From Spirodela intermedia (Eukaryota > Streptophyta > Magnoliopsida > Alismatales > Araceae): DNA of 64,000 bases. Shown piece by piece: positions 1-10,810 of this stretch. The position numbers and the translations under genes are program-made. The stretch's first letter is position 1. Each line of letters begins with the position of its first letter. The notes under the pieces are model-generated. The model searched no databases. It was not told the DNA's origin and was given only the letters and a program-made list of their open reading frames with translations. Where the stretch lies: NCBI GenBank assembly GCA_902729315.2, contig LR746276.1:3640169-3704168 (forward strand), given 5' to 3'.

Positions 1-17
1 TGAAGAGGAGGGGTCAC

Positions 18-1479
18 CTTGACCATGGCGATGTGCTCAATCCCATCGAGCAGGGATCGGTAGCAGTGGGCCTGGAAGTTGCCCCACTCCAGGGGAAGCC
101 GCGCATTGGAAGAACGCTCCACCAGCTTTGCTCTTTTTCTCCTGTATCTGAGAGAGAGAAAGAAAGAAACGATTTTGTTGGCCAGACCCTCTGGAATTTA
201 TAGAGGGAAAAAGGAAGAGAGATGGACTGAGACCTGATTAGGTCGTCGATGGAGATGATCTTCAGATTTTCCTGCTGTGCGAATTCACATAGCCTGGGCA
301 ATCTGGCCACTGAACCATCATGCTTGTCCACAATCTCGCATAGGACGGCCACCGGAGGTAGCCCAGCCAGGACGGTAAGATCAACAGAAGCTTCTGTATG
401 TCCTGCTCTCTTCAACACACCTCCTTCCCTGTATTTGATGGGGAAGATGTGACCGGGGCGATTGAAATCCTCAGCTCGTGAGGTGGGTGATGCCAGAGCG
501 AGAATTGTCTTTGCCCTGTCTCTTGCAGAAACCCCTGTGGTCGTCCTTTCCTTCACATCCTGCAACAGTGGCGGAGGGGGAATTAAACGAGAGATTGAAA
601 TTCTGTGTTCAATAGGGTTTTACGATGAACGATTGCGTACCACTGAGATGGTGAATGCAGTGGAGTGCTCCTCTTCGTTTTTCTCCTTGGACACCATCAG
701 AGGGAGCTGCAACCTCTCCAGGTCTTCCCCTTTCATGGCTACGCAGACTATTCCAGTGCCGTGTCTCACAGCGAACGCCATCGCGTCCGGTGTCACCAGC
801 GATGCCGCCATTATGAGATCTCCCTGGTTTTCCCTGTCTTCGTCGTCCACCACTACCACGAACTGCGAGATATTCGTACGCAGGCGTCAGCGAGGAATGG
901 GGAGGGATACCCTAGCTCCTTTGCGAACGAAGCTCAGGCAACTGACCTTGCCACGGCGGATGTCTTCGATGGCCTCGCGGATGGAGGAGAATCCCTCGGC
1001 AGGGTAATCTAGGTCAATTTCGTCATCGCTGTCGGAGAAGAAAGTATCATCGGCTAGAGCCACGTCCCCTGCGTCAGTCGCAAAGACCATGCCATCGGAT
1101 TGGATAGGAGGAGAACCAGAAGCAGCGGCGGCGGCGACAGCTGCGGCATCATCTATATTCCTCAGGTTGATTACAGCGGAACCAGACCCGGTCAGACTGA
1201 CCGAGTCCAATCTTTGGACCTTCCTTATCGCCAAACCCAGGGGATTGAAGAACTGTAACCCGGTGAAATGCCGGAAGCGTCTGCAACGCCTCCTGAAGCC
1301 AAAACTGGGGAATCAGGAGGATGAAATCCAGAAAGGCAACAACTCCGACGACCGACATGCTACACAGAGAGGTCAAAAGATGAAGGTTGTGCAGGGACTC
1401 ACTGAGGGAAGAAGAGATCGGCGGCGACGGAGCAGGAAATGCTGCAGACGGACGAAGAAGAAGCAGACGTGGAAGCCAT
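18..1479 (-). CDS. RIBA: RIBA-type riboflavin biosynthesis protein (DHBP synthase / GTP cyclohydrolase II), 5' part
   Basis: Bifunctional plastid enzyme type of the riboflavin pathway: the N-terminal domain makes 3,4-dihydroxy-2-butanone 4-phosphate from ribulose 5-phosphate and the C-terminal domain opens GTP. Minus-strand exons, all in phase, are 1403-1479, 947-1304, 641-862, 234-559 and 18-147, giving 371 codons before the gene leaves the window. Visible motifs are [11 protein letters not shown] (about residues 151-161), [52 protein letters not shown] and the start of GCHII ([16 protein letters not shown]). The Ser/Ala-rich N-terminus [15 protein letters not shown] looks like a plastid transit peptide, and a 98-nt intron (1305-1402) lies within it. 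The family norm is RENEGD; here CAG (824-826) puts Gln158 in place of a conserved Glu. Sequence is RIBA1/2-like rather than RIBA3-like. The last exon ends at AAG|gt at the window edge. Confidence 0.93.
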
Positions 1480-1800
1480 TTCCCTTCTCAGCCTCCTCCG
1501 TTCCCCTCGCCCAACTCTTAACAACCTGTGGTACTCTCTCTCTCTCTCTCTCTCTCTTTCCTGTGGGTCGCAGAGAAGGGTGGAAAAGGTAGGGGACGGC
1601 GGGCGCCACCGGATTTCGCCGAGGACGTGGCCGTTGTGGCGGTGGTGAGGTCGGAGGTAAAGCTCCCTACGTCAACGTTAACAGACAATGCAATGGAGAG
1701 TGGGGCCCTTCCCGGGGTACGTGGCAACGCTCTTACCGCGCTCGGGTCCTCTTTCGTACGGCCGCCAAGTGGAGATAAGAGGACCTCGGCCCACCGCTAA
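1480..1800 (-). promoter_or_regulatory. RIBA 5' leader and proximal promoter region
   Basis: Sequence upstream of the RIBA start codon. It contains a perfect CT dinucleotide run at 1534-1557, which reads as GA on the gene strand, a common type of plant 5' leader. No TATA box could be placed with confidence. The extent is inferred from position and base composition only. Confidence 0.35.
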
Positions 1801-2368
1801 GGAAGCACAACCAACCATTCTGATGACGCGGAGAAGCCCGACTCTGAGCGTAGTAGCAGAGGGCAGCCAGGGCTTTATTGTAATTTGTGAGATTTATCAA
1901 GGGAATGAGATGTCTATTTAATAGCTCAATTGTAGAATATGAAACATCAATTTCCTTGCATGATATATCTTATTTTAATATAAATAAAACCTTAGTAAAA
2001 TTTTAAAATAAAAATTTAATAAAATTTATTATTAATTTTAAATAAATTTCAATATTAAAATTCTATTCACATTTTTTTTTGCCATTAGGTGATAATTAAG
2101 AGAAATTAATAGACTGTACTAACAGAAATAATGATCTCATGTCACCAAACTGAGGTAAAGTCATATTTTTTTTCTTCTTTAAAGTCTTCTCCCTTGTTAC
2201 TTTTTAGAATCAAGATGGATGAATGAGTATTTCTATAAGTATTGGGTATGATGCCACATCCTTAGATTTTACTCAATCTTAATAAAAAATAATTTGAATG
2301 CAGCCCTAAATTCCTCTTCTAAAGTCAAAACTCTAGGGGGGCATACCTTAGTTTATTAGTTTTGAGTT
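1801..2368. other. AT-rich intergenic stretch, no gene seen
   Basis: From about 1920 the sequence becomes very AT-rich with short homopolymer runs. I see no open frame, known motif or clear repeat in it. Confidence 0.5.
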
Positions 2369-2830
2369 TCACGATTGGATCCACATCACCAACATGAGGC
2401 CAAATAGTGTTTGGTAAGTATGCATATGGTGTCTGCACATTTGTTGAGATGCAGTGATGCGGTGCACACAAAAGGAGCCATACATATTAGGAGACATGGT
2501 GCCATGACACCATGAATAAAGGTGTATGGGCACATGTATGTGGCTGTGCATGGCATAGGTTGATGACTCTGTCAACATGGAGTGAGGATCATGGTGGCCA
2601 CCCATGAACCTTGTGCACGAGTTGGCATGTGCAACATAGCAGCAGTATGGTGCAGTGTAGATTGGCTTGAGTGCATGTGCAAGGGCATGTGGTATGAAGT
2701 GGCACTAGGCAGGCGAGCATCACCCATGGAGCAAGATGGAAGATAGAGAGCTAACAAGTGTGAGGGCATGGAGTGCCAAGGGGCTTACATGCCCAAGTGA
2801 TGGAAGGTGGAAGTGTTGAGCATTTGAAGA
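2369..2830 (+). repeat. CATG-rich dispersed repeat, copy 1
   Basis: GTGCATG/CATG-rich DNA resembling the stretch at 15230-15960. Both contain the identical 16-mer gcaacatagcagcagt (2631-2646 here, 15505-15520 there) and further matches such as cccatgaac and catggagtgcc in the same order and orientation. A gypsy gag fossil follows at 3121, so this is probably the LTR or leader of the same element. The open frames on the minus strand are composition artefacts of the CATG-rich DNA. Confidence 0.55.
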
Positions 2831-3120
2831 AACTTCACTTGCCTTGATTTCTCTTATAACAAGAGGGTCTGTTCAATTGATGGTGGAGATGAAAATGTCT
2901 TGTAATGTTTCCTCATATTATCATTATAACTTTTTGGTGAAGGAGCTGGGCTAGGCATTTTGGAGCATAGCCGCTAACATAGTGCTGCTGAAACACTTGA
3001 AGCGGAGGACACTACATGCGTGTGGGGCATTGCATTAGAAAGTCACAAAGACGTGATTATATGTAAGTGCACACGATGCTTAAGAAATTATAAATTTTAT
3101 AGAACACAATGGAGGAGAAA

Positions 3121-3492
3121 GTGATGTTGGCAAGTATGTATCTTTCATACAATACCAAGCTATGGCAGTGGATAAAGACGAATGACCAAGCTAAACCCTC
3201 TATTGATACTTGAGAGGTGTTCATTTAGAAATTGAATGTGAATTCTTCCCCATCAACAATATCTTGAGAGTGTGATGTGTTCTGACAACTAGGCACATGG
3301 GACTGGTACAACAGTATGTGGAGCAATTCATTTCACTTTCTTAAGATAATAATAATAATAATTTGTACAATGAGAAAAAAATTATTTAATTTCATCGAAA
3401 GGTTGCAGCCAGGGACAAACAAAGTTGAGGTGCCAACAAGTGAGGGATGTGAAAGAGACAATGGTGATTATTGATGCCCTCACAAATTACTT
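3121..3492 (+). pseudogene. Ty3/gypsy-type retrotransposon gag fossil
   Basis: Broken reading frames on the plus strand give pieces typical of plant gypsy gag proteins: ASMYLSYNTKLW (from 3121), LFNFIERLQPGT (about 3382-3417) and QQVRDVKETMVIIDALTNY (about 3436-3492). They occur in the order and spacing of the retrotransposon gag domain. The pieces lie in different frames with stops between them, so this is dead. No zinc knuckle, protease or pol segment was found downstream. The element is truncated, apparently before the minisatellite at 4130. Family assignment rests on motif resemblance alone. Confidence 0.6.
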
Positions 3493-4129
3493 GACCACCA
3501 ACACACCAATATTTGATGCTAACACCAATTGTTGGGATAGATAGAGACATGTAGATCAAAGTGGCAGCTGATGCAATTTTTAAAAATATAAGCGAGGTGA
3601 TAATAGTTGTGAGTAGTGGCTTGATAGAGGTTAGGGATGACCCAAGACTACTATGTCAAGAAAAAATCGACCAAAGGTGGGTGCTTCACCTATTGGGGTC
3701 ATCTATAAAAGGTCTATCCAAAATGATCAGACAGATGCGTTGTTAATGAGATGATAGTGTATAAGACCCTAATGGGGGATGATACACCTATGCTAAACCT
3801 CTTGTAGTAGTTAGTAGTATTGCAATTGTCCCTAGAGCCAGTCATATAAAATGAGTGAAAACTCATCTTTGTTGAGATCATTGTCAATAGTAAGTCTACC
3901 TCTAACTTGGTGAATGGTAAAACGACTAACAACTTCTTCCAATGAAAAGGAGGATACACAATTTGGTTTAACTCTATCCAAGGGAGATAGAAGTGTCAAA
4001 GTTATCAACCAAACACACACCTCTTGACCAATGATGCACATGAGAATCGAGGATGGGATGAGGGCCAAGAAGTGCCTCCCTGCTCATTCATCTCTGGCCT
4101 CCACAGGTTGGTAACACTACAGCTTAGTG
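3493..4129. other. Intergenic stretch, no gene recognised
   Basis: Mixed-composition DNA between the gag fossil and the minisatellite. Small open frames on both strands resemble no family I know. It may be further decayed retroelement sequence. Confidence 0.4.
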
Positions 4130-4822
4130 CTCTCTCTCTCTCCCTATCCTCTTTCTCCATCTCTCTCTCTCCCCCCCACTCCTCTTTCTCCATCTCTCTC
4201 TCTCTTCTCCCCCGTCTCCTCTCTCTCCCCCCCTCTCCTCTTTCTCCATCTCTCTCTCTCTCCCCCCCTCTCCTCTTTCTCCATCTCTCTTTTCCCCCCA
4301 CTCCTCTTTCTCCATCTCTCTCTCTTTCCCCCCACTCCTCTTTCTCCATCTCTCTCTCTCTCTCCCCCCTCTCCTCTTTCTCCATCTCTCTCTCTCCCCC
4401 CTCTCCTCTTTCTCCATCTCTCTCTCTTTCTTCCCCCCCTCTCCTCTTTCTCCATCTCTCTCTCTCTTTTCCCCCGTCTCCTCTTTCTCCATCTCTCTCT
4501 CTCTCCCCCCCTCTCCTCTTTCTCCATCTCTCTTTCCCCCCCACTCCTCTTTCTCCATCTCTCTCTCTCTCTCTCCCCATCTCCTCTTTCTCCATCTCTC
4601 TCTCTCCCCCCCTCTCCTCTCTCTCCATCTCTCTCTCCCCCCCTCCTCTTTCTCCATCTCTCTCTCTCTCTCTCCCTCTCTTCCTCACACTCTCTCTCTC
4701 CCTCTCCTCTCTCTCCATCTCTCTCTCCCCCTCTCCTCTCTCTCCATCTCTCTCTCTCTCTCCCCCTCCCTCTCTCTCTCTCTCCCCCTCTCCTCTCTCT
4801 CTATCTCTCTCTCTCTCTCTCT
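4130..4822. repeat. CT-rich minisatellite, units of roughly 30-40 bp
   Basis: About 690 bp built from a repeated motif that can be summarised as CTCCTCTTTCTCCATCT followed by a variable CT run and a variable C run. I count about 17 copies of the tctccatct core. Unit length varies because the CT and C runs expand and shrink. All long open frames here (Ser/Leu/Pro-rich on plus, Arg/Glu/Gly-rich on minus) are products of the repeat, not genes. One strand is almost pure pyrimidine. Confidence 0.95.
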
Positions 4823-5421
4823 AGCTCATTTATTGTCACCAACAACTAGCAGCAACTGAAGAGATGTGAGGAGCAGCAACCATGCCTAGACATATAGATA
4901 TATTTCCTCTCTATGATTTAGTTTGCACATGATTCGTTCAATGCCTGGAATCCGTGTTAGTCAACTACAAATGCATGGATTGATGGGCAAATTAATTTAA
5001 GAAATAAGTCCTAAGAAGGAAGATGATTGCCCCTGAAAGTATTTTAAGGTGACACTTGTGGCGATGTAATACTAAGATGCTTGAATCCTCCTATTACTGT
5101 ATGTGGTTATTTTTCTCCTCAATATTGGACCACGTCGTCCATGGTAAGGGATTACTGATTGATTCCCAGAGCTTCGGCCTAACTCTCCTTGCCAACAACG
5201 TCCCAGAGGCTGCCAATAGAAATATCAGAGCATCACCGATACCTATGGCATGTTGGCACAGCCTTATAACCAAAAAACATGACGACCATCTCTACCCATC
5301 ACATGATCAAACTGCACTAGTGGAGTTTGCTGACGGAACAATATATTAATGAGAAGAATATCTTCAGGGAGGAGTAAGAAGGCAATACTGAAGTGTAAGG
5401 CCACTCGAAGGGCCCATGTTA

Positions 5422-5452
<31 letters not shown>

Positions 5453-5646
5453 CTTCGAAGTCCCTTGAGTTTACTGTTTGACGTCTAGTCTCTTTTTTTA
5501 CCACTTCTCCTAAAGCGAAATACTAATTACTCCTTATGTGGGTTGCTGAGGAAGTGAAAGAGTTGTGGATGTCTTGGGTTCACCATCTATGCTCATGCGG
5601 TGGTGGTTGTAGTGGTGGGAGGCAGTAATAGCGGGCGATGCTACTT
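4823..5646. other. Intergenic stretch with a CT microsatellite
   Basis: There is a pure CT dinucleotide run around 5420-5444. An open frame on the plus strand at 5056-5349 (97 codons) resembles no family I recognise. No splice structure or promoter is evident. Confidence 0.4.
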
Positions 5647-5776
5647 TCAGTGGGAGGAGATGTGTGCACAAAGGGGGTTCGTCATGACCACTATGAACTC
5701 GATTTTATCCGATAGGTCAACCTTGCCACTGTCAACCGCCTCCCATCAGAATGCCCCCACCAGGTTGGTCACAAAG

Positions 5777-5991
5777 TGTTAGAAGATGACTTTATGTTTT
5801 TTAGGTCTGGACTCGATTACAAAGGGCCTATAAATATGTTGTATCCGAGATACTTTAGGATTAATGAAGCTTTTATTTCCGTCTTTACTTTCTTGTTCTC
5901 CTCTCTCTCTCTCTCCCTCACTATCTGCGCCTTCTACAGTCCTCTCTCAAGGAGAGAAGAGGAAGGAACTAACAAGTCTGAAATTCTACCA
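5777..5991 (+). repeat. 5' LTR of the copia element
   Basis: 215 bp starting TGTTAGAAGA and ending TCTACCA. It contains TATAAATA at 5829-5836 as the likely promoter core. The 3' end directly abuts the tRNA primer-binding site. Confidence 0.94.
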
Positions 5992-6003
5992 TGGTATCAG
6001 AGC
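5992..6003 (+). promoter_or_regulatory. Primer-binding site (initiator tRNA-Met type)
   Basis: The 12-mer tggtatcagagc follows the 5' LTR with no spacer. It is the usual plant copia minus-strand primer site. Confidence 0.92.
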
Positions 6004-6315
6004 AAACCAGGTGTGTTTGTTTCGCACTCTATTGATCCCTGGAATTTCCTTTGGGCTAAGTTCTTGGCCTACTGTTGAATACCTCTTATTATGTACTATG
6101 TTCAAGTTTGAGTCAAATTGAAGGCTTGTTTATCTTGACACAATATTATGACGTGTTGTTTGTGATACAGTTGGCTTGTTATAATCCTAGTTATATCTCC
6201 TTTCATTCGTGAAGGAGAGACTATTTTTTTTTTTTGGTAGATCCAAGTGTATGTAGAGCCCATTTAATCCACTATTAGGCCTCAATTTCTTTGAAGAAGG
6301 TGAGAGCGCAACCAC

Positions 6316-9300
6316 TTGCTATTCAAAGGAGGGGTATCTATTTATATGTCAGAAGTTGTTGACATAGCTACATCTACACATTCATCTTCAGTTTCTTTAT
6401 TTGAGCACTCTAGGTTATACTTGGAGCTGCAAGATATTCTTATAGAATTCAAAGTAGATGGAAGAAACCTTCTTCAATGGGTTGAGTTCATTGAGGTAGT
6501 CTTGATAGAGAGAGGAAAGTTAAATCATATTCATGAGTCTACATTAGAACAAGCAGATCTTGGTTTTAGACTATGGAAAGAGAAAGATGACATCATTTAA
6601 ACTTGGTTGTAGAGCACCATTGACTACTGAGGTCAATGCAAATTATTTATTTTTACCAATTGTCAGAGCTATATGAGAAAAAATCAATAATGCATACTCA
6701 AAACAAAATGATGAGGCATAAATTTTCAGAATCATTACTAAGTCATTGACCTTGAGTCAATGTAGTAAATCTGTTAGAGAATATGTCAATAAGCTAGAAG
6801 GTAGAGAGAGATGGATAAATATAGACATATTATTATCGAGACCTCAAATGATGTCATTTTCTTTCAAAACTATATTGAGAAAGATAAGATATATAAATGT
6901 CTCATGGGGCTAAATGTAAAGTATGATTTAAAAAAACCCCAAATCTTAGCAAGAAGAAGAAAACCAAACTTTGAGGAAGTAATATCAATCATTCGAAATG
7001 AAGAGAGTAGAAGAAGCATAATGGTCCAACCACAAAATATGAATGCAGCAAATTCAACCTTTGTAATTAAATATAAGGATGAAAAATGATTGATACAACC
7101 ACCAGGATACTAGGCAAAAAAGGGTGATTATAAGGATAAATTATAGTGTACTTATTACAGACAAGTTAGACATACTCGTGACAGGTGTTATAAATTACAT
7201 GGGAGACTATAGACGAGTGGACATGCCCATTTGCTCACTACATAGCCACATACAGATAATCAAGTTCACATAATCAATAGACAACCATCAAAGGCCTCTA
7301 TGTCATATGTGAGCAACACCCCAGGAGATATAGAAAGTCTTAGAGCTAAGATTGAGAAGCTAAAATCAGTCATGACACTCAGCTCCTGTAATGGCTTAGG
7401 TAAGACTTACTCTACTGTATTACAAGTCTCTTGTAATTCTATTTCGACATCTTGGGTTTTAGATACAAGAGATACTGACCACATAACAAACTCATCTCAT
7501 TATTTTTCATTAGACAATCATTGTTCAGGTAACAAAAAGGTAACCACCAATGATGGATCTTTAATTACTGTCGCAAGTATAGAAGAGGTTAACATCAAAT
7601 AATAGAGTTAAAAAAGTTCTGCATGTTATTAAGTTAACTATTAATCTGATTTTTCTTAGAAAATTAGTTACAGAAAAATCTTATAAAATAATTATTGACA
7701 ATGACCTTTGTGATATTTATGACAAGGTTAAGAACATGAGGATTGGATGTGCTGAGATACAAGGAGAACTTTATCACATTAGAGCAGTGGATCATCACCA
7801 ACATACCCAGGATATTGTAGAACAACTACTACCTAAAGCTTTTGTCTCATTAGATATCGAGAATTTTTTGCTTTATCACTGTCGTCTTGGTCATCCATGT
7901 CATGCAACGATGAAGATTATGTTTCTAGATTTAATTCCAAAACTTGATTTGGAAAAGTTGAAATGTGATATATGTGAAATTGCAAAACATAGATGTGCTT
8001 TTCTTCTGCCTACTAATGTAAGGAGTATAATTCCATTTTATCTAATTCATAGCAATGTGTGGGGACCATCTACAAGTCTTAATATATTAGGAGAAAAATA
8101 GTTTGTGATATTTATTGATGATTTTTCTAGGACTACATGAGTTTATTTATTAAGTCACAAATCAGATGTTAGTAAAATCATGTAATTTTTTTGTTCATTA
8201 GTTAAAAATCAGTTCGGCATTGTGATAAAGAAATTTAGATCCATGAGTCTTCATGCATAAACACGCTACAATAAAATAGAGTGGTTGAACGAAAAAATCG
8301 TCATATTTTGGAGGTAACTAGATCACTTCTCCTCCATAATAAAGTACCAAAGATTTTTTCAAGAGAAGTTGTGTTGACTGTTGTGCACCTAATTAATTGG
8401 TTAAGTACTAAAGTATTAAATAAAAAAAGTCTATTAGAAACCCTTTCACAATTCTTCTCAAGTAGTCAACTTAAAATAACTTAACTCTTAAGATATTTGG
8501 ATGTGCATGTTTTGTACACAACCAAGATCACGGAAAAGGAAAATTGGGCCCATGGGCACTAAAGTGTATATTTATAAGGTATGCAAATACAAAAAGAGAA
8601 TATAAGTGTTACTACCCTCTAAAAACAAGGTTTTTTTTACTTCCATTGATGTCACATTCTATGAAAATTAATCTTATTGTTACAAAATTTCCTTGGAAGG
8701 GAAACGTGAAAAAGAGATCAAGGAGAATGTGGTAATTATGTTTTACGTTTATCTCCTGAAATACATCCTATGACTAAAGAATCAGCAATGGACTATAATG
8801 AGGAAGTAATCTAACCCAATGAATCAGTAGAAGTCACCCAAAATTTAGATGAGGGAGAAAAGGAATTAACACCTTTATCTCACTCACCTACTCAAGAAGA
8901 AAATAACAATGACTTATCGATTGCTCTTAGGAAAGAGAAAATAAAGTGTTTCAGGAATCCTCATTATCTAATTTCAAATTTCTTATCATATAAATGTTTA
9001 TCGCCATCTTATAAAGCATTCTTTCTATTGATGTTGCTAAAATTCCATCAAATGTCTTTAAAGCATTACAAAATGTTAAATGAAAAAATGCCATGTATGA
9101 AGAAATGTGTACATAAGAAAAAAAATTCAGACATGAGAATTGGTAAAGCTACCTCAGGAAAAAAAACTAGTAAGGTGTAAATGGGTATTCACCATTAAAT
9201 ATAAACCAAATGGTATGATTGAGAGATACAAAGCTAGACTAGTTGCAAAAAGATGTACCCAAACATATGGGATTGATTATTTACAAATTTTTTCCTCTAT

Positions 9301-10584
9301 TGCAAAAATGAATATTGTTAGGATCTTACTTTCATTATCAGTCCACTGTAATTAGAAAATCCAACAACTTGATATAAGAAAGGCCTTCCTTCATGGAGAA
9401 TTGGAAGAAGAAATTTATATGGAAATACCATTAGGATATGATAAAAGAAAAGATAAAGGAATTATTTGTAAATTAAAAAAGGTATTTTATAGTTTAAAAC
9501 AATCACCTAGAGCGTGGTTTGGGAAGTTTACCAAGGTGATGTGTGATTTAGGGTACAAACAAAGCAATGGTGATCACACATTATTTATTAAATACTCATC
9601 TTCAAAGGAGATGACAACACTTTTAGTTTATGTGGATGACATAAATATATCAGGAGATGATAAATTTGAAAAAGAATACTTGGAGAAATATTTTCTCAAA
9701 GAATTTGATATTAAAATACTAGGAAGATTGAGGTATTTTTTAGGAATTGAAGTATCCTATTCAAAATAAGGTATATTTATTTCACAGCACAAATATATTT
9801 TAGATCTTCTTAAAAAAACAGGAAAATTAGGATGTAAACCAATGAATAATCTCATAGATCTAAAATATAAATTTAATAATACAAAGAAAAGTAAATCAAT
9901 AGATGTGTATGCATATCAAAGACTTGTAGGTAAATTAATTTCTCTCTCATACACACCCTGATATTTCTTATGTCGTCAGTACTCTTAGTCAATTTATGCA
10001 CTGTCCAAAAGAGATCCATTTATTTGCAGCTGAAAGAGTATTGCAATATCTTAAAGGAACAACAGGTAGATATATTTTATTTAATAAAAATAATAAACTT
10101 GATGTTGAAGTTTATACAGATGCATATTATGTAGCATTGCATTATGGACCGATGCTTTACATCTGTATAATGTACCTTTCTCGGTGGAAACTTGATTACT
10201 TGGTGCAACAAAAAATAGCAAGTGGTAGCAAGATCAAGTGCTGAGTTTGAATTAAGAGCAATGGCGCATAGAATTTGTGAAGTTTTATGAGTGAAAATAA
10301 TCTTAGAAGACTTAAGAGTGAAATGGATTCAACCCATCAAACTATACTATGATAATAAGTCAGCCATTAGCATCGTGCATAATCCAGTCCAACATGATCG
10401 TACAAAACACATGGAGATAGACCAACATTTTATCAAAGAGAAACTTGATGAGGGTATTATTTCTACACCTTATATGGCATCTCATGAGCAGTTGGCAGAT
10501 GTACTAACGAAAGGATTGAGTGACATAGCATTTCAACATCTCATATTCAAGTTGGGACTGGATGACATCCATTCACCAACTTGA
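6316..10584 (+). pseudogene. Degenerate copia gag-pol coding region
   Basis: Fragments in order: gag (about 6346-7090); zinc knuckle CTYYRQVRHTRDRC (7147 on) with the second Cys replaced by Tyr; protease LDTRDTDHIT (about 7450-7490) where the catalytic DTG is DTR; GAG-pre-integrase and zinc-binding region HCRLGHP...CDICEIAKHRC (about 7875-8010); integrase core with FIDDFSR (about 8108) interrupted by stops; reverse transcriptase (about 9140-9770) with DIRKAFLHGELEEEIYMEIP and YVDDI; RNase H (about 9996-10584) with YDNKSAISIVHNPVQHDRTK and ADVLTKGL. At least ten stops or frameshifts break the polyprotein, so the element cannot act autonomously. What remains open (RT and RNase H pieces) is consistent with gradual decay after insertion. 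Confidence 0.92.
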
Positions 10585-10591
10585 GAGGGGA
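10581..10591 (+). promoter_or_regulatory. Polypurine tract
   Basis: ttgagagggga lies immediately before the 3' LTR, the expected place for the plus-strand primer in reverse transcription. Confidence 0.85.
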
Positions 10592-10810
10592 TGTTAGAAG
10601 ACTACTTTATGTTTTTTAGGTAGATCCGGACCTGATTACAAAGGGCCTATAAATATGCTGTATCCGAGACACTTTAGGGTTAATGAAGCTTTTCTTTCCG
10701 TCTTTACTTTCCCATTATCCTCTCTCCCTCTCTCCCTCACTATCTGTGTCTTCTACGGTCTCCTCTCAAGGAGAGAAGAGGAAGCAACTAGTAGGTCTGA
10801 GATTCTAACA
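10592..10810 (+). repeat. 3' LTR of the copia element
   Basis: 219 bp starting TGTTAGAAGA and ending TTCTAACA. It contains TATAAATA at 10648-10655. It carries a 4-bp insertion (around 10621) relative to the 5' LTR and many transition differences. Confidence 0.94.

Larger units (their letters stand above)
5777..10810 (+). mobile_element. Ty1/copia LTR retrotransposon with both LTRs
   Basis: A 5.0-kb element with direct terminal repeats 5777-5991 and 10592-10810, a primer-binding site touching the 5' LTR (5992-6003, tggtatcagagc, complementary to initiator tRNA-Met) and a polypurine tract touching the 3' LTR (10581-10591). The internal domain order is gag, protease, integrase, reverse transcriptase, RNase H, which defines copia. 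By my hand alignment the LTRs differ at about 25 of 215 positions plus one 4-bp indel, so the insertion is not recent. The 5-bp flanks are caaag (5772-5776) and tgaag (10811-10815), a plausible decayed target duplication. The element lies inside CYP89A-like relic A, in the opposite orientation to it. Confidence 0.95.

Noticed and set aside
4005-4849. Long open frames on both strands (up to 266 codons)
   Set aside because: They are translations of the CT/GA minisatellite and contain only repeated Ser/Leu/Pro or Arg/Glu/Gly patterns.
5056-5349. 97-codon plus-strand frame between the minisatellite and P450 relic A
   Set aside because: No recognised family and no splice or promoter context; treated as chance.
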